Source: JBOFFC01 sp051648405
Lineage (GTDB): Bacteria > Planctomycetota > Planctomycetia > Pirellulales > Lacipirellulaceae
NCBI GenBank assembly: GCA_051648405.1
Contig: JBOFFC010000104.1
Location: forward strand, 1 to 64,000
Direction of reading: 5' to 3'
Length of the DNA stretch: 64,000 nucleotides
Both the position numbers and the translations under genes were made by a program. The notes beneath the pieces are model-generated. The model was given only the letters and a program-made list of their open reading frames with translations. It did no database searches and was not told where the DNA came from. This document shows positions 42,628 to 54,319 of this stretch, in pieces. Position 1 is the stretch's first letter. The number at the start of each line of letters is the position of its first letter.

Positions 42628-43926
42628 TCAACCGAGCTTCCAGCCCGCGGGGAGCACGGCGTTCTTGGGGACGACGATCACCCCGTCGCGGACGATCACC
42701 CCCAGGTCGGCGTCGAAGTCGGTGTGGCCGGCGTCGTTGACGATCCGGGCGCCGGCGCCGATCCGCACGTTCTTGTCGATGATCGCCCCGTCGACCACCG
42801 AACCCGCCCCGATGCCGATCCGCGGCAGGCCCGCGGCGTCGTTGGCCGCGACGTTGGCGGACGTCTCGTAGTAGTCCCCCCCCATCAGCACTGTGTTGCG
42901 GACGGTCACGTCGCTGCCGATCCGGCATCGCAGGCCGATCACGCTGTTGTCGATCTTCGCCCCCGGCTCGATGACGCACCCGTCGGCGAGCAGGCTGCGG
43001 GTCACCTCGGCGCCATCGACCCGCGTCGGGGGGAGGAACCGCGCCCGCGTGTAGATCGGCTGGCTGGCCGAGGCCAGCCGGAACGGCGGGTTCGCCTGGG
43101 CCATCTGCAGGTTGGCTTCGTAGAACGAGCGGATCGTCCCGATGTCTTCCCAGTAACCGTCGAACAGGTGCAGCTGGACGTGCCGCGTGGCGATCGCCGA
43201 CGGGAAGATCTCGCGGCCGAAGTCGGAGTGGCTGTGGTTGTCGAGCGCGTCGAGCAGCGCCTGGCGGTTCCACAGGTAGATGCCCATCGAAGCCAGGCAG
43301 TCACGCCCCTTGCTCTCGACCCCGCGGGCGTCGATCCACGCCGGATCGACCGCCACCGAGTTCAGCGCGTCTTCCGTCTGCGGCTTCTCGACGAACCCCA
43401 CGACACGCCCCGAGTCGTCGGCGCACATCACCCCCAGGCCGCTGGCCTCGGAGCGCGCGACCGGCTTGGCGGCGATCGTCACGTCGGCGTTCGAGCGCTG
43501 GTGGTCCTCCAACATCCGCTGGAAGTCCATCCGGTAGAGCTGGTCCCCCGACAGGATCAGGACGTAGTCGAACCCCGGCTGAAGGAAGTAGACGAGGTTC
43601 TTCCGGACCGCGTCGGCCGTCCCTTGGTACCAGTCCTTGTTGGCGTCGTCCTCCATCGTCTGCTGGGCGGCGAGGATCTCGACGAAGCCCCCGCTGAAGG
43701 CGTCGAAGCGGTACGTCCCGCGGATGTGCTGGTGCAGGCTGACCGACAGGAACTGCGTCAGCACGAAGACGTGGTGCAGCCCCGAGTTGATGCAGTTGCT
43801 GATCGGGATGTCGATCAGCCGGTACTTGCCCGCCAGCGGCACGGCGGGCTTCGACCGGTACCCGGTCAGCGGCATCAGCCGGGTCCCGCGACCCCCCCCG
43901 AGCACAACCGCGACGACGTTCTTCAT
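42628..43926 (-). CDS. glgC: glucose-1-phosphate adenylyltransferase
   Basis: 432 residues. It makes ADP-glucose for glycogen. The nucleotide motif GGGRGTRLMPLT (10-21), SKPAVPLAGKYRLIDIPISN, the catalytic region ILSGDQLYRMD, and a C-terminal left-handed beta-helix (ITNSVIG-like: IDNSVIGLRCRIGSDVTVRN) are clear. The length equals that of typical allosteric GlgC. Upstream of it and divergent repeats are few; leuS lies on the same strand 120 bp upstream by order (44047). No other gene of glycogen metabolism is present. Confidence 0.95.
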   Translation of the reverse strand: MKNVVAVVLGGGRGTRLMPLTGYRSKPAVPLAGKYRLIDIPISNCINSGLHHVFVLTQFLSVSLHQHIRGTYRFDAFSGGFVEILAAQQTMEDDANKDWYQGTADAVRKNLVYFLQPGFDYVLILSGDQLYRMDFQRMLEDHQRSNADVTIAAKPVARSEASGLGVMCADDSGRVVGFVEKPQTEDALNSVAVDPAWIDARGVESKGRDCLASMGIYLWNRQALLDALDNHSHSDFGREIFPSAIATRHVQLHLFDGYWEDIGTIRSFYEANLQMAQANPPFRLASASQPIYTRARFLPPTRVDGAEVTRSLLADGCVIEPGAKIDNSVIGLRCRIGSDVTVRNTVLMGGDYYETSANVAANDAAGLPRIGIGAGSVVDGAIIDKNVRIGAGARIVNDAGHTDFDADLGVIVRDGVIVVPKNAVLPAGWKLG

Positions 43927-44046
43927 GGGGTAGCCGAATCAAGAGGAGGGAGTGTCGGGACGACAGCCAAGTTTACGTGCGAAACCGAGCGGGATGAAGC
44001 TGGGATTCCCGAAGGGGAGATCGGAGAAGGGGCGGCGTCGCCGGCC

Positions 44047-46674
<2,628 letters not shown>

Positions 46675-46717
46675 CGAGCGCCAGTTAGAAGGGGCGAAAA
46701 ACAGAGCGGACCGACGG

Positions 46718-46787
46718 GAGCCGGAAGCGTGAGCACCCGGAGTGCGCCGGGTACCCGCTTCACTCCGGGCGCTCACGCTTCCGGCTC
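46718..46787. repeat. inverted repeat, GCCGGAAGCGTGAGC family
   Basis: Arms 46718-46744 and 46761-46787 (27 bp) match at 26 positions. A related single arm is at 14811-14838. It lies in the leuS-hom intergenic space between diverging genes, so it cannot be a simple terminator. Confidence 0.8.
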
Positions 46788-46924
46788 TCCAGCCGGTGGC
46801 GATTCTATCCGCCAAGCGCGCGAGCGCAAACCTCGCCGCTCGTTGACCTTTCGGCGAACGGGCAACTACGATCGCAGGACTTCGTGGGGGTTTTCCCGGT
46901 TCACCGTGGGTGGCGCGGCATTCG

Positions 46925-48217
46925 ATGGAAACGACCAAAGTCGGCCTGATTGGCCTGGGGACCGTCGGTTCGGGGGTCGCCAGAATCCTCCTGGACCACG
47001 GCGACCGCACGGCGCGGCACGCCGGGCGTGTGCTGTGGCTCGAGCGGGCCGCGGTCCGCGACCTGAAGAAGCCGCGCGATTGCGACCTCCCCGAGGGGGT
47101 CGCCACGGACGACATCGACCGCGTGATCGACGACCCGACGATCGAGGTCGTCGCCGAGCTCATGGGGGGGGTCGATCGGGCCCGCGAGGTCGTGCTGCGC
47201 CTGCTCGCCGCCGGCAAGGACGTGGTGACCGCCAACAAGGCCCTGCTCGCCGCCCATGGGCCCGAGCTGTTCGACGCCGCGCGCAAGTTCGGCCGCACGA
47301 TCGCCTTCGAGGCGGCCGTCGCCGGGGGCGTGCCGATCATCGCCAATCTCAGCCAGTGCCTCTCCGCGAACCAGGTCGAGTCGCTCACGGGAATCCTCAA
47401 CGGCACCTGCAACTTCATCCTCACCAAGATGCACGCCGAGGGGGTTCCCTACGGCGACGTGATCGCCGAGGCGCAGCGGCTGGGTTACGCCGAGGCGGAC
47501 CCGGCGATGGACGTCGACGGGACCGACACGGCCCAGAAGCTGGCGATCCTCGCCCACCTGGCGTTCGGCGCCCACGTCGATTGGGCCGCCATCCCACGGG
47601 TGGGAATCGACACGCTCGACCTGGCCGACGTTCGCTTCGCGAAAGCGATGGGGCACACGATCAAGCTGCTCGGCTCGGCGGTGCTGACGCCGGCCGGCTT
47701 GCAGCTGCGCGTCGCGCCGACGCTGGTCCCCAACTCGCGCCCGCTGGCGCAGGTCGCGGGTCCCTTTAACGCCGTCCGCGTGACGGCCGACGCCGTCGGG
47801 GAACTGTTCTTCCAAGGCCCCGGGGCGGGGCAGATGCCGACCGCCTCGGCCGTGGTCGCCGACCTGATCGACACGGCGGTGGGGCGGACGAAGCTCACGT
47901 TCCAAACGCTTGGCCTGTGGTCCGAGGGGGAGGAACGCGTCAGTGTGGCCGACCCCGCCACGACGCCCGGCCGCTACTACCTGCGGGTCAGCGCCGACGA
48001 CAAGCCGGGGGTCCTCGCGCAGATCGCCGCGGCCCTCGCCAAGGAGGGGATCTCGATCGCCTCGTTCGTGCAGCACCCGGCGATCGGCGAGGGCTCGGTC
48101 CCGCTGGTGCTGACCACGCACGACACGACCGAGGGCGCCGTCGATCGGGCGTGCCAGGCGATCGGGGCGCTCGCCTGCACACGTTCGGCTGCGGTTCGGA
48201 TGCCCGTTGCGGGGTAG
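46925..48217 (+). CDS. hom: homoserine dehydrogenase
   Basis: 430 residues from the ATG at 46925 (an in-frame GTG at 46910 is an alternative). It reduces aspartate semialdehyde to homoserine. The NAD(P) motif GLIGLGTVGSGVARIL, the catalytic region (VGADPAMDVDGTDTAQKLAI-like: DPAMDVDGTDTAQKL) and a C-terminal ACT domain for feedback control (YYLRVSADDKPGVLAQIAAA) are present. It is followed by a methyltransferase, a proposed homoserine kinase and aspartate kinase, which groups the aspartate-family pathway. Confidence 0.94.
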   Translation: METTKVGLIGLGTVGSGVARILLDHGDRTARHAGRVLWLERAAVRDLKKPRDCDLPEGVATDDIDRVIDDPTIEVVAELMGGVDRAREVVLRLLAAGKDVVTANKALLAAHGPELFDAARKFGRTIAFEAAVAGGVPIIANLSQCLSANQVESLTGILNGTCNFILTKMHAEGVPYGDVIAEAQRLGYAEADPAMDVDGTDTAQKLAILAHLAFGAHVDWAAIPRVGIDTLDLADVRFAKAMGHTIKLLGSAVLTPAGLQLRVAPTLVPNSRPLAQVAGPFNAVRVTADAVGELFFQGPGAGQMPTASAVVADLIDTAVGRTKLTFQTLGLWSEGEERVSVADPATTPGRYYLRVSADDKPGVLAQIAAALAKEGISIASFVQHPAIGEGSVPLVLTTHDTTEGAVDRACQAIGALACTRSAAVRMPVAG

Positions 48218-48246
48218 CGTGCGCCGCTGCCCGGGGGTGGATTACC

Positions 48247-49056
48247 ATGTGTCGGAGCCCCATGCCACGCGCCCGTCTCGCCGATCCGATGGCCGACCCC
48301 ACCACCCTCCCCCCGCCGTCGAAGGTCGCCGCCGACTGGTCCCCGTTCGTCGAGCGGTACCGCGCCGGTGAGTGGCGGGCGCCCGTCTTCCGCGACATGG
48401 TCCTGGCGGACGTGCTGCGACTGCGCGACCGCTCGCCGGTGCGGATGCTCGACATCGGGTGCGGCCGCGGGTTCGACGACTCCCCCGAGCTGCAACGCGA
48501 GCTCGCGTCGCATTGCGCGGCGTACGACGGAGTCGAGCCCGACGCGCAGATGCCGCTCAGCGAGGTCTTCCGCAACGCTCATCGGACGCTGTTCGAGCAA
48601 GCGCGGATCGACCCCGACTCGTACGACGTCGCGTGCTCGGTGATGGTGCTGGAGCACCTCGAGACGCCGCAGGCGTTCTGGGACAAGCTGCACGCCGTCC
48701 TGGCGCCGGGCGGAGTGTTCTGGGGCTTCACGATCGACGCCCGCCACCAGTTCGCGCGGGTCTCGGCGCTGATGAAGCGCACGGGGATCAAAGAGTGGTA
48801 CCTCAACCGAGTGGTCGGCGGCACGGACGAAGGCCGCTACGAGAACTACCCGGTCCACTACCGCTCGAACCGGCCGCTTGAGCTCAAGACTCTTGCGCGG
48901 CGGTTCTCGTCGGTCGAGTGCGTCAACTTCCACCGCGTGGGCCAGCTCGACTACTACCTGCCGCGCCCGCTGCGCTGGGCGGGCCGGCTCGCCGACCGGG
49001 GGATCGCCGCCGGGGGCCTGCCGGGCTGCATCATGGCCGTCCGCGTCGTGAAATGA
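48247..49056 (+). CDS. class I SAM-dependent methyltransferase
   Basis: About 269 residues from the ATG at 48247 (48262 and 48289 also possible). SAM motif I is MLDIGCGRGFDDSPELQREL; ACSVMVLEHLETPQAFWDKL is the ubiquinone/methyltransferase_11-type block, and LAPGGVFWGFTIDARHQFAR follows. The Cterm (YYLPRPLRWAGRLADRGI) contains short hydrophobic helices. The substrate is unknown. It lies between hom and the phosphoglycerate-mutase-like gene, 29 bp after hom, so it is probably cotranscribed, but no role in the pathway is evident. Confidence 0.85.
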   Translation: MCRSPMPRARLADPMADPTTLPPPSKVAADWSPFVERYRAGEWRAPVFRDMVLADVLRLRDRSPVRMLDIGCGRGFDDSPELQRELASHCAAYDGVEPDAQMPLSEVFRNAHRTLFEQARIDPDSYDVACSVMVLEHLETPQAFWDKLHAVLAPGGVFWGFTIDARHQFARVSALMKRTGIKEWYLNRVVGGTDEGRYENYPVHYRSNRPLELKTLARRFSSVECVNFHRVGQLDYYLPRPLRWAGRLADRGIAAGGLPGCIMAVRVVK

Positions 49057-49171
49057 GGCCGTCGGGCGTCGCCGCGAGAGGTCGCAGTCGCCGCGCCGCG
49101 GTTCCCCTACGTTACCACCACGCGATTGCGTACCATGCGGGGCCACCAAGCCCGCGCCCTGAGCCGCATTC

Positions 49172-50401
49172 ATGAAGTACGCGATCGTCATCCCCGATGG
49201 GGCCGCCGACCAGCCGCAGGAGGCCCTCGGGGGGCAGACGCCGCTCGAGGCGGCCCGCACTCCCAACATGGACTCCCTGGCTGCGCAAGGAGTCGTCGCC
49301 CGCGCCTGCCACACGCCGCGGGGGCTGCCGGCCGGGTCGGAGATCGGCAACCTCAGCCTGCTGGGCTACGACCCGTTCGCCCACTTCACCGGCCGGGCGC
49401 CGATGGAGGCCGCGGCCCAAGGGATTGCGCTGGGGGACGGCGACTGGGCGATCCGCTGCAACACGGTAACGATCGGCCGCGAAGACGACGCCCCCGTGAT
49501 GCACGACTTCACGGCCGACCACATCTCGACCGAGGAATCGGCCGCGCTCTTGGCGGACGTGCAGCGCACGATCGCGAGCGACCCTAAGTTCTGCGGGGCG
49601 CTCGAGTTCGTCCCTGGAGTCAGCTACCGCAACCTGCTGATCTGGCGTGGCGCAAAGCTCCCGGCCCCGTTCACGCTCGACACCCGCACCGAGGCGCCGC
49701 ACGACTGGACCGACCTGTCGGTCGCCGAGGCGCACCCCAAGGGCCCGGGGGGCGACGTGCTCGTCGAGCTGATGGACGCCTCCGCCAAGCTGTTCGCCGA
49801 CCACCCGGTGAACCGAGCGCGGGTCGCGGCGGGCAAGCTCCCCGCGACCAGCGTTTGGTTGTGGGGGCAGGGGGGGGCGCCGACGCTCGAGCCGTTCGCG
49901 CAGAAGTACGGCCCGCGCGGGGCGATGATCACGGCGGTCGACCTGCTGCGGGGGATCGCGGCGCTCGTGGGTTGGGACCGGATCGAGGTCCCCGGCGCCA
50001 CGGGTTACCTCGACACCGACTACGTCGCCAAGGGTCGCTACGCCGTCGATGCGCTCGACCGCTACGACCTGGTGTGCGTCCACGTCGAGGCGCCCGACGA
50101 GGCGTCGCACGAGGGGCGCGTCGAGGAGAAGGTCAAGGCGATCGAAGAGATCGACCGGCACGTCGTCGGGCCGCTTGTCGAGCGGCTGCGATCGGCGGGG
50201 GACTGGCGCCTGATGATCAGCCCCGACCACCCGACGTTCCTGGCGACCAAGAAACACACGCACGGCGACGTGCCGGTCTGCATGGCGGGCGTGGGGATCG
50301 AGGCCGACTCATCCACCGCCTACGACGACCGAGTCGCAAGCGCCTCGCCGCTGGCGTTCCCCCAGGGCTGGGAGGCGATGGGGTGGTTCCTGCGAAGCTA
50401 G
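49172..50401 (+). CDS. archaeal-type phosphoglycerate-mutase-like enzyme, proposed homoserine kinase
   Basis: 409 residues, alkaline-phosphatase superfamily, related to cofactor-independent phosphoglycerate mutase of the archaeal type. N-terminal metal ligand D9 (IPDGAAD), active-site Ser56 (GLPAGSEIGNLSLLGYDPFA) and late histidine/aspartate motifs (SPDHPT, KKHTHGDVPV) are visible. A subfamily (TIGR02535, from memory) is proposed to act as homoserine kinase in genomes without ThrB. The flanking hom and lysC genes strongly support that. A phosphoglycerate mutase role cannot be excluded. The gene ends at a hairpin repeat. Confidence 0.85.
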   Translation: MKYAIVIPDGAADQPQEALGGQTPLEAARTPNMDSLAAQGVVARACHTPRGLPAGSEIGNLSLLGYDPFAHFTGRAPMEAAAQGIALGDGDWAIRCNTVTIGREDDAPVMHDFTADHISTEESAALLADVQRTIASDPKFCGALEFVPGVSYRNLLIWRGAKLPAPFTLDTRTEAPHDWTDLSVAEAHPKGPGGDVLVELMDASAKLFADHPVNRARVAAGKLPATSVWLWGQGGAPTLEPFAQKYGPRGAMITAVDLLRGIAALVGWDRIEVPGATGYLDTDYVAKGRYAVDALDRYDLVCVHVEAPDEASHEGRVEEKVKAIEEIDRHVVGPLVERLRSAGDWRLMISPDHPTFLATKKHTHGDVPVCMAGVGIEADSSTAYDDRVASASPLAFPQGWEAMGWFLRS

Positions 50402-50488
50402 ACAGGATTTCAGGATGACGAAGGGATTTACATGATTCGTTCGCCGCAGCCTGATCCTGTCCATCCGTTTCAATCCTGTAATCCTGTC
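50401..50488. repeat. intergenic inverted repeat, GACAGGATTACAGGAT family
   Basis: Arms GACAGGATTTCAGGAT (50401-50416) and ATCCTGTAATCCTGTC (50473-50488) pair at 15 of 16 positions. The first arm begins at the stop codon of the preceding gene. From memory this family is widespread in unrelated bacteria. It may add a transcription pause between the kinase gene and lysC. Confidence 0.8.
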
Positions 50489-50511
50489 AAGCTTTCTACC
50501 TTCGCGAAGCC

Positions 50512-52299
50512 ATGCCTCTCCTAGTCCAAAAGTTCGGCGGCACCAGCGTCGCCGACCCCGAGAAGATCCGCGCCGCCGCTCGCCGCGCGCTCCGCGCTCA
50601 GTCGCAGGGCGCCCAGGTTGTGGTCGTCGTGAGCGCGATGGGCAAGAACACCGACACGCTGATCGAACTGGCCGAGCAGGTCTGCGAAGACCCCCCCGCG
50701 CGCGAGATGGACATGCTCCTCTCGACCGGCGAGCAGGTCTCTGTCGCGCTGATGGCGATGGCCATCCACGACCTGGGGGGGAAGGCGGTGAGCCTCACCG
50801 GCGGGCAGATCGGGATCCTCACCGACAGCACGCACGGCAAGGCGCGGATCCAGTCGATCAGCACCGAGCGGGTCAAGAAGCACCTCGAAGAGGGCGCCAT
50901 CGTCATCGCGGCCGGCTTCCAGGGGACCGACGAGGAGTTCAACATCACGACGCTCGGTCGCGGCGGCAGCGACACGACCGCCGTGGCCCTCGCCGCGGTC
51001 CTGGGGGCCGAGATGTGCGAGATCTACACCGACGTCGATGGCGTCTTCACGACCGACCCGCGGATCGAGGCCTCGGCCCGCAAGATGAGCCACGTCTCGC
51101 ACGACGAGATGCTCGAGATGGCGAGCCTCGGCGCCGGCGTCATGCACAGCCGCTCGATCGAATTCGGCAAGAAATTCAACGTGCCGATCCACGTCCGTAA
51201 CAGCGGCGTCTTCACCGACGAGCCGGGGACGATCATCGGCCCGATCGCCGAGTCGGCCACCCGCCCCGTCAGCGGCGCCGCGCTCACCAAGAACGAGGCC
51301 CGCATCACCGTGGCCGGCGTCCCCGACAAGCCGGGGACCAGCTTCGCGCTGCTGAAGCGGCTCGCCGAGGCGAACATCACGGTCGATATGATCGTGCAAA
51401 ACCGTGGCAAAGGGGGCCGGGCGAACATCTCGTTCACGGTCATCGACACCGACCTCCCGAAGGCGCTGAAGGCGACCGGCGAGGCGGCCGAGGGGATCGG
51501 GGCCGAGGGGGTGACGCACGACAAGACCGTGTCGAAGGTCTCCGTCGTGGGCCTGGGGATGGCGACCCAATCGGGGGTCGCCGACCGCATGTTCCGCGCG
51601 CTAGCCGAGGCGAACATCAACATCCAGGCGATCACCACCAGCAAGATCAAGGTCTCGTGCCTCGTGGACCGCGAGCGGGCCCAAGAGGCGCTGCGAGTCG
51701 TGCACCGCGAGTTCGAGCTCGAGAAGCCCCCGACCGAGCGCGTCACGTTCGGCGAGACGATCGCCGCCGCCGCCCGCGCCAAGGCGGCCGACGCCAAGGC
51801 CGTCATCCACCGCCTCGAGGCGATGGAGGGGCTCACGATCGACGGCGCCACGCTCGACGACTCGCAGTCGCTGTTCTCGCTCTCGCAGGTCCCCGACAAG
51901 CCGGGGATCGCCGCGGACATCTTCGAGGCGATCAGCTCGAAGGAAATCGTCGTCGATCTGATCGTCCAGAGCATCGGCTTCGACGGCCTCACGACGGTTG
52001 GCTTCACGGTCCCCAGGAAGGACCACGCGGCGGCCGAGGAGGTCGTCAAGCAGCTCGTGACGCGGTTCGGCGGCGCTTCGACGAGCGAGCCTTCGATCGC
52101 GATCCTGTCGGTGACCGGCGTCGGCGTGCGCAGCCACACGGGGGTCGGCACGCGGATGTTCCGCGCCCTCAGCGACGCGGGGATCAACGTCGAGCTAATC
52201 GGCACGAGCGAGGTCGAAGTCAACGTGGTCGTCGCCGGTGCCCACGGCGCGGCGGGCCTCGCTGCTTTGAAGCAGGCGTTTGCCGACGTGGTGGGGTGA
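50512..52299 (+). CDS. lysC: aspartate kinase with four ACT domains
   Basis: 595 residues, against ~400-450 for most LysC. First enzyme of the aspartate family. The kinase core (VQKFGGTSVADPEKIRAAAR, GRGGSDTTAVALA, IYTDVDGVFTTDPR) spans ~1-250. Four ACT domains follow: ITVAGVPDKPGTSFALLKRL, VVGLGMATQSGVADRMFRAL, LSQVPDKPGIAADIFEAISS, and ILSVTGVGVRSHTGVGTRMF. The usual number is two, so the C-terminal regulatory pair is duplicated, a feature I recall from planctomycetes. Complex feedback control by lysine and threonine is inferred. The ATG at 50512 follows a hairpin repeat. Confidence 0.95.
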   Translation: MPLLVQKFGGTSVADPEKIRAAARRALRAQSQGAQVVVVVSAMGKNTDTLIELAEQVCEDPPAREMDMLLSTGEQVSVALMAMAIHDLGGKAVSLTGGQIGILTDSTHGKARIQSISTERVKKHLEEGAIVIAAGFQGTDEEFNITTLGRGGSDTTAVALAAVLGAEMCEIYTDVDGVFTTDPRIEASARKMSHVSHDEMLEMASLGAGVMHSRSIEFGKKFNVPIHVRNSGVFTDEPGTIIGPIAESATRPVSGAALTKNEARITVAGVPDKPGTSFALLKRLAEANITVDMIVQNRGKGGRANISFTVIDTDLPKALKATGEAAEGIGAEGVTHDKTVSKVSVVGLGMATQSGVADRMFRALAEANINIQAITTSKIKVSCLVDRERAQEALRVVHREFELEKPPTERVTFGETIAAAARAKAADAKAVIHRLEAMEGLTIDGATLDDSQSLFSLSQVPDKPGIAADIFEAISSKEIVVDLIVQSIGFDGLTTVGFTVPRKDHAAAEEVVKQLVTRFGGASTSEPSIAILSVTGVGVRSHTGVGTRMFRALSDAGINVELIGTSEVEVNVVVAGAHGAAGLAALKQAFADVVG

Positions 52300-52304
52300 G
52301 TGCG

Positions 52305-52410
52305 TCGGCAATCAGCGGTCGGCGATCAAGCGGCTAACCCTGAACTCCGGGTGCGACGTTTGCTGAGAAACCGCCAATCGCTGTCGGCCGACAGCTAACA
52401 GCCGACAGCC
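52305..52410. repeat. intergenic repeat rich in AGCCGACAGC palindromes
   Basis: Contains a perfect 16-bp palindrome GCTGTCGGCCGACAGC (52380-52395) and neighbouring AGCTAACAGCCGACAGCC. Related motifs occur at 15931-15950 and 58885-58940. It lies at the end of lysC, facing the convergent nuclease-family gene. Confidence 0.6.
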
Positions 52411-52415
52411 CCCCA

Positions 52416-52832
52416 CTACCCCCCTTGCTGCTCGCGCAGCACGTCGTTCAGTACGTCCTCGGCGACGTAGATCGGCAGCGCGGGGTCGCAGGCCACGGCC
52501 ACGGCGATCGCGTCGCTCGGGCGGGCGTCGATCTCGACCAGCTCGCCGTCGTGGCGGACCCTCAGACGTGCGTAGTAGACGTGCTCGCGCAGCTCGGTGA
52601 TCACCACGTCTTGCAGGGTCCCCCCCAGCCCCTCGACGACCGACACCAGCAGGTCGTGCGTCAGCGGGCGGGCCGCTTCGACGTGCTTCACGTGGCGGTC
52701 GATGCTCGTCGCCTCGAAGTAGCCGATCAGGATCGGGAACGTCCGCGAGCCATCGACTTCCTTCAGGTAGATCACCTGCTGGTCGTTGATCTCGCTGATG
52801 ATGATCCGCGACAACTCCATGGCGACCGGCAT
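52416..52832 (-). CDS. bifunctional nuclease-family protein (DUF151)
   Basis: 138 residues from the ATG at 52832 (52820 possible). The DUF151/BFN fold is clear: VIYLKEVDGSRTFPILIGYF, EATSIDRHVKHVEAARPLTH, LTHDLLVSVVEGLGGTLQDV, and LRVRHDGELVEIDARPSDAI. Family members are nucleases or regulators. The same strand continues into a long GC-rich frame upstream that overlaps nhaA; that extension is not coding. It converges on lysC. Confidence 0.85.
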   Translation of the reverse strand: MPVAMELSRIIISEINDQQVIYLKEVDGSRTFPILIGYFEATSIDRHVKHVEAARPLTHDLLVSVVEGLGGTLQDVVITELREHVYYARLRVRHDGELVEIDARPSDAIAVAVACDPALPIYVAEDVLNDVLREQQGG

Positions 52833-52957
52833 GACGAGGTCCTCGCGTCGTGGTGAAGAGAGGGAGCGGGCGACGGACCGAGTACGTTCCGTGGTCTGCC
52901 GAGTATAGCCCGTCGGCGCCGTCCGTGCCGCATCCGGGGAGGGGCGACGAGTGCCGA

Positions 52958-54319
52958 TTAGGCTTCGGCCGGTCCCTGGTCGAGGGGCGGGGTCCGCACG
53001 AGGAGCGTCGCCCCGCCGATCGCGCTGGCGACCGAGCCGACGAGCACGCCGATCTTGCCCGCGCCGGCCTGCGTCGCGTAGGCCTCCCCCTCGAAGGCCA
53101 GCTCGTTGAGGAACAGCGCCATCGTGAAGCCGATCCCGGCGAGCAGCGCCCCCCCGACCAAGTGCCGCCAACCGACGCCGCTCGGCAGCGACGCGAAGCC
53201 GCTGGCGACGGCGAGCCACGCGAACAGCGACACGCCGACCCCTTTGCCTACCACGAGGCCCACGGCGACGGCGATCGCCACGGGGCTCAGCAGCGCAGCG
53301 GGCTCGACGGCGACCCCAGCGTTTGCCAGCGCAAAAAGCGGCATCACGACGAAGGCGACCCACGGGTGGAGCGTCGTCTCGAGCCGGTGCAGCGGGGAGG
53401 TTGCCTCGCGGGCGGCGAAGCGGACCGAGTTGAGCGCGTCGTCGTGCTCCCCCGTGTCGCCCGGTGTGGCGTCGCGTGCGCCGTCGAGCGCCGCGGTGAG
53501 TGACTTTCGATCGATCCACGGCCGAGCCGGCGTCAGCAGGCCAAGGATCACCCCGGCGATCGTGGGGTGGACCCCCGACTCGAAGAACCCCAGCCAAACG
53601 ACCACCCCGACGACGACGTACGGCAGCACGCCGCGGACGCCGAGTTTCGCCAGCAGCAGCGTCGCCGTGATCCCCGCCCCCGCCACACCGAGCCAGCCCC
53701 AGGCGACCGACTCGGTGAACACGGCGGCGATCACCAGGATCGCGCCGATGTCGTCGGCGATGGCGAGCGTCAGCAAGAACACCTTGAGCCCCAGCGGGGC
53801 GCGGGGCCCGAGCAGGGCGAGCACCCCCACGACGAACGCGATGTCGGTCGCCATCGGAATCGCCCAACCCCGCGCCCCCGCTTCGCCCGTCGGGAACAGG
53901 CAGTACACGAGCGCGGGGACGATCATCCCCCCCGCCGCCGCGACGACGGGCAGGGCCGCCTTGCGCAGGTCGGAGAGCTCGCCGTGGACCACCTCGCGTT
54001 TGACCTCGAGTCCCACCACGAAAAAGAACACGGTCATCAGCACGTCGTTGACGACGAAGTGCCCGACCGAGTGCGTGTGCTGGTACCCGCCGATGCCGAA
54101 CGCAATCGGCGTCTCCCAGATCGCGGCGAAGCGCTCGGCCAGCGGCGAGTTCGCCAGCACGATCCCGACGGCCGCGCACGCTAGCAGGACGCAGCCCCCG
54201 GCGGCCTCGATCGCCAGGAACCGGTGCAGCGGCGACAGAAGCCGATCGACCAGGCGCGGCGATGGTGCGAGCACGGCCGCGGGAGCGGAGTCAGCGTTCG
54301 GGGGGGGACGTTGCTTCAT
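52958..54319 (-). CDS. nhaA: Na+/H+ antiporter NhaA
   Basis: 453 residues from the ATG at 54319. About 11-12 membrane helices. The family blocks are VNDVLMTVFFFVVGLEVKRE, PMATDIAFVVGVLALLGPRA (with the Asp-rich ion site region ATDIAF) and IADDIGAILVIAAVF. It uses the proton gradient to expel sodium. Its start codon overlaps the stop of the upstream PQQ-type gene (ATGA), so translation is coupled to that gene. A charged N-terminal tail (~30 residues) precedes the first helix. Confidence 0.94.
   Translation of the reverse strand: MKQRPPPNADSAPAAVLAPSPRLVDRLLSPLHRFLAIEAAGGCVLLACAAVGIVLANSPLAERFAAIWETPIAFGIGGYQHTHSVGHFVVNDVLMTVFFFVVGLEVKREVVHGELSDLRKAALPVVAAAGGMIVPALVYCLFPTGEAGARGWAIPMATDIAFVVGVLALLGPRAPLGLKVFLLTLAIADDIGAILVIAAVFTESVAWGWLGVAGAGITATLLLAKLGVRGVLPYVVVGVVVWLGFFESGVHPTIAGVILGLLTPARPWIDRKSLTAALDGARDATPGDTGEHDDALNSVRFAAREATSPLHRLETTLHPWVAFVVMPLFALANAGVAVEPAALLSPVAIAVAVGLVVGKGVGVSLFAWLAVASGFASLPSGVGWRHLVGGALLAGIGFTMALFLNELAFEGEAYATQAGAGKIGVLVGSVASAIGGATLLVRTPPLDQGPAEA

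Noticed and set aside
46675..47427. N-terminal extension of leuS
   Set aside because: The frame is open but crosses an inverted repeat and the divergent hom gene; LeuS begins at the MPRYNPNVIEPKW block.
52833..54179. N-terminal extension of the DUF151 gene
   Set aside because: The extension overlaps nhaA on the same strand in a different frame and is composed of Arg/Gly-rich shadow residues.
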